Positions 43,399-45,256 of a stretch of 45,256 bases of DNA are shown one piece after another (positions within the stretch are counted from its first letter, which is position 1; each line of letters starts with the position of its first letter). The stretch comes from an uncultured Prevotellaceae bacterium (GTDB taxonomy: Bacteria > Bacteroidota > Bacteroidia > Bacteroidales > Bacteroidaceae): assembly GCA_946185225.1 (NCBI GenBank), contig CAMHIM010000004.1, forward strand, positions 1 through 45,256, read 5' to 3'. The notes beneath the pieces are model-generated. The model made no database searches, was not told where the DNA came from, and was given only the letters and a program-made list of their open reading frames with translations. The translations under genes and the position numbers were made by a program.

Positions 43399-44919
43399 TT
43401 ATCGTTTCATCATGACAACCCTGGAGTTGCCGTTGGTGTCTCGCTCAATACAGAGTCCGTGGGGCCTGTCCAGCCGCCGGCCCTGCAGGTCGTAGTAGCT
43501 CTTGGCACTGGCGACGTTCGTGCGCCTGGTCTCGCGGAGGGCCGTGCTGCCTTTGTCTATCATGAAGATATACGTGTTCAGGCTGCGGGCGGGCAGGTCA
43601 ACCGTCACGTCCTTCGTCGGCTTGTCAAGGACGATGGGTGCTTCCTGGCAGAGGTTCTTGGTCTCGTTGCCCGTTGACAGCAGGTGTGTTCCGCTCTTCA
43701 CCTCGACGGGCAGGATGATGTTCAGGCTGTGGCCGGTCTTCGTGGTGTCGATAGCCATGACGATGAGCGAGTCGCCCTTGACGTATGCCGAATACTCAAA
43801 ACCGGCTCCCTCGCCGCTGGTCTTGTCGCGCGAGGTAGTCAGACGGGTGGAGCCCGTGACGTGCTTGGCGAAGTGGGACATGACGAAGGCGCGTGGCAGC
43901 AGCTTGTTCTTCGTGTTGGTCATGGTGCCGACGTTATACTTTGTCTCGCCCGTACCCACAAAGCCCCAGTGGGCCCGCATGTACCAGTAGATGTAGCCTG
44001 TGCAGCCGGCCAGCATGCACTCGTTCAGTTCCTCCGCGAAGATGAGCTGCTCGTGCCAGTTGGGCAGGTGGTCAATGTTGTCGGTGCAGGAGTGCTCGGT
44101 CATCCATACCTCCTTGCCGTACTTCGCGGCAAGGACGGCTGCACTCTTCATGTTCCCGTCCTTCAGGGGTGCATGGCCGTAGAGGTGTCCTGCCACGATG
44201 TCAATGTGCTTGCGACAGGTCGCGTCCTTCATCAGTGCGTCAGAATAGTTCTGGGTGAAGCCCAAAGGCTCTGCGCTGATGAGCCGCACGCCGGGGTAGG
44301 TCTCGCGGTCCAGCATGGAGGCATAGTTCTTGACGAGTGTCACCTGGTCCTCTGGGTCGTATAGGCAGCCGGAGTAGCTCACCCACCAGTCCGGCTCGTT
44401 CTGTATGGATACGGCATCCACGTTCACGCCCTTGGACTTCATGTACTTCAGGTAGGAGTTCAGCCAGGGGAAGAACTTCTCGTAGCAGTCGGTGCGCAGC
44501 TTGCCCCTTTGGTATCCCTGGCTTTCGCTGTTGCCGCCCTGGGCCACGCCGTTGGTCTTATAGGAGCCAGGGGGTGACCAGGGTGTACCGAAGACGATGC
44601 CGCCCCGTGCTTTCACAATCAGGGCCGACGGCACGCAGCCCTGCCAGTTGTAGTTAGTCCATGATGCATTCTCGTCGCCCTTGAAGCTGGGCGAGATTTC
44701 CATGCGCATGATGTTCAGTCCGATTTTCGACGTTGGGCCGTAGAGCAGTTCCACGGGCTTGGTGTCAGTACCGTAGGGGTACATGGCTCCGTCGCAGCAG
44801 GCGGCGCCGAAGCCGGTGATGGTCTGCATGCGGGTGTTGTACACCTCAAGTGGGATGACTGCTGCGTGACCGGCTGTGGTGGCAGCCAGCAGCATCATGG
44901 AGGCAAGAAACTTTTTCAT
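43399..44919 (-). CDS. GH30 glycoside hydrolase, probable glucuronoxylanase
   Basis: A 506-residue secreted enzyme. The start at 44919 (MKKFLASMMLL) begins a signal peptide ending near GHA; an upstream in-frame ATG at 44985 would overlap the promoter. Acid/base E175 lies in SIQNEPDWW and nucleophile E275 in VWMTEHSC, with GFGAACCDG and GTPWSPPGSYKTNG of the (beta/alpha)8 barrel, then a beta-sandwich domain. This fits GH30 xylanases of the glucuronoxylanase subgroup (GH30_8), which need a GlcA side chain. The last 40 residues (YYDLQGRRL, then a Lys/Arg end) resemble the short C-terminal tails of secreted Prevotella enzymes. Confidence 0.9.
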   Translation of the reverse strand: MKKFLASMMLLAATTAGHAAVIPLEVYNTRMQTITGFGAACCDGAMYPYGTDTKPVELLYGPTSKIGLNIMRMEISPSFKGDENASWTNYNWQGCVPSALIVKARGGIVFGTPWSPPGSYKTNGVAQGGNSESQGYQRGKLRTDCYEKFFPWLNSYLKYMKSKGVNVDAVSIQNEPDWWVSYSGCLYDPEDQVTLVKNYASMLDRETYPGVRLISAEPLGFTQNYSDALMKDATCRKHIDIVAGHLYGHAPLKDGNMKSAAVLAAKYGKEVWMTEHSCTDNIDHLPNWHEQLIFAEELNECMLAGCTGYIYWYMRAHWGFVGTGETKYNVGTMTNTKNKLLPRAFVMSHFAKHVTGSTRLTTSRDKTSGEGAGFEYSAYVKGDSLIVMAIDTTKTGHSLNIILPVEVKSGTHLLSTGNETKNLCQEAPIVLDKPTKDVTVDLPARSLNTYIFMIDKGSTALRETRRTNVASAKSYYDLQGRRLDRPHGLCIERDTNGNSRVVMMKR

Positions 44920-44951
44920 GGATATTGTTATGCTGGGTTGTTCTTTCAGGT

Positions 44952-44961
44952 TGCAAAGATA
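44952..44961 (-). promoter_or_regulatory. -7 element for the GH30-GH115 pair
   Basis: The minus strand reads TATCTTTGCA, matching TAnnTTTG, 32 bp upstream of the GH30 ATG at 44919. No clear -33 TTTG is seen. Confidence 0.65.
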
Positions 44962-45148
44962 GGTGTCTTTTCCTATGCGTACCATATGAATGGTCCCATC
45001 ATCTTGCCTAAATGTCTCATGTACGTACGACGGTGGTCTGCATGCAACAAAAAGAAATGTTATCGAGACGTTTCCTTTCGCATTGCATGGTGCGCAAGGA
45101 GTGCCGGCATTGCATCTGTTTCACGACCCGTTTTTCCTTGTCGCATAA

Positions 45149-45185
45149 GAAAGTGCCGTTTTAAGGGTCGGAAAACGGCACTTTC
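45149..45185. terminator. perfect 14-bp-stem hairpin beside the 22-bp repeats
   Basis: GAAAGTGCCGTTTT (45149-45162) and its complement AAAACGGCACTTTC (45172-45185) enclose a 9-nt loop. It could terminate a minus-strand gene lying to the right of the window; strand is uncertain as no such gene is visible. Confidence 0.5.
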
Positions 45186-45256
45186 AAGCCCACAAAAGCC
45201 GACTTTCAAGCCCACAAAAGCCGACTTTCAAGCCCACAAAAGCCGACTTTCAAGCC
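45181..45256. repeat. 22-bp direct repeat array running off the window edge
   Basis: Three identical 22-bp copies (45181-45202, 45203-45224, 45225-45246) and the first 10 bp of a fourth. The unit contains the core AAAAGCCGACTTT across its junctions, also found at 16666-16678. The array continues beyond the window, so its length is unknown. Copies are directly abutting with no spacer of different sequence, so it is not a CRISPR array. Confidence 0.85.

Larger units (their letters stand above)
44920..45256. other. 337-bp gene-free region at right edge
   Basis: It holds the GH30 promoter (44952-44961), about 180 bp in which I see nothing recognisable (44965-45148), a perfect 14-bp-stem hairpin (45149-45185) and three and a half copies of a 22-bp repeat up to the window edge. 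Confidence 0.8.

Noticed and set aside
45181-45256. CRISPR array at the right edge
   Set aside because: The 22-bp copies abut directly and are identical; there are no variable spacers and no cas gene nearby.

Overview
The window comes from a member of the Bacteroidales, most likely a gut or rumen Prevotella-type organism (Prevotella, Segatella or Xylanibacter). The support is a porP-gldKLMN type IX secretion (T9SS) locus, a UpxY-type capsule antiterminator, several TAnnTTTGCA promoters of the Bacteroidetes type, no Shine-Dalgarno sequences that stand out, and a glucuronoxylan-degrading gene pair. The genus is inferred from gene content; no rRNA gene is present. I see no tRNA, CRISPR array, insertion sequence or phage gene.

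Layout. Positions 1-5826 (minus) hold a surface-polysaccharide export operon read right to left: upxY, a Wza-like lipoprotein, a Wzc-like tyrosine autokinase, a Wzm-like permease and a Wzt-like ATPase that runs off the left edge. A promoter near 6000 starts a structured leader of about 160 nt. Positions 6064-15149 (plus) hold the T9SS operon porP, gldK, gldL, gldM, gldN and a porT-like barrel gene, with priA 9 bp behind. Positions 15158-18273 (minus) hold two tandem FadL/OmpP1-type barrel proteins. Positions 18435-20486 (minus) hold a 7TM-HD phosphodiesterase, divergent from gltX.

Positions 20660-33158 (plus) form a tightly packed 12-gene run: gltX, waaA, a lipid A acyltransferase, a KdsB-like cytidylyltransferase, then GT4, GT90, a sugar kinase, GT4, GT9, GT4, an HxRRTD fucosyltransferase-like gene and GT4. 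This is an LPS core/outer-glycan locus. A convergent run on the minus strand (40686 to 33162) holds a Dcu-type C4-dicarboxylate transporter, a HAD phosphatase, a second sugar kinase, three different ATP-grasp proteins and a WecE-type sugar aminotransferase, joined by gaps of 5-13 bp or 4-base overlaps. The two runs meet with 3 bp between stop codons. Positions 40896-44919 (minus) hold a GH30 and GH115 pair for glucuronoxylan.

Working together: the GT run and the ATP-grasp/aminotransferase run probably build and decorate one surface glycan, with an amino sugar made by the WecE homologue and possibly acylated or amidated by the ATP-grasp enzymes. The left-hand ABC exporter may export this or another glycan. 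In Porphyromonas, T9SS cargo is anchored on A-LPS, so T9SS and glycan genes in one 45-kb block is suggestive, but the link here is inference.

The least expected signals are non-coding. All three spacers inside gldK-gldL-gldM-gldN are short tandem arrays with exact periods of 8, 9 and 8 bp. A separate family of about 22-bp repeats linked to perfect hairpins occurs at 16598-16682 and again at the right edge (45149-45256). The most interesting coding signal is the three-ATP-grasp operon.
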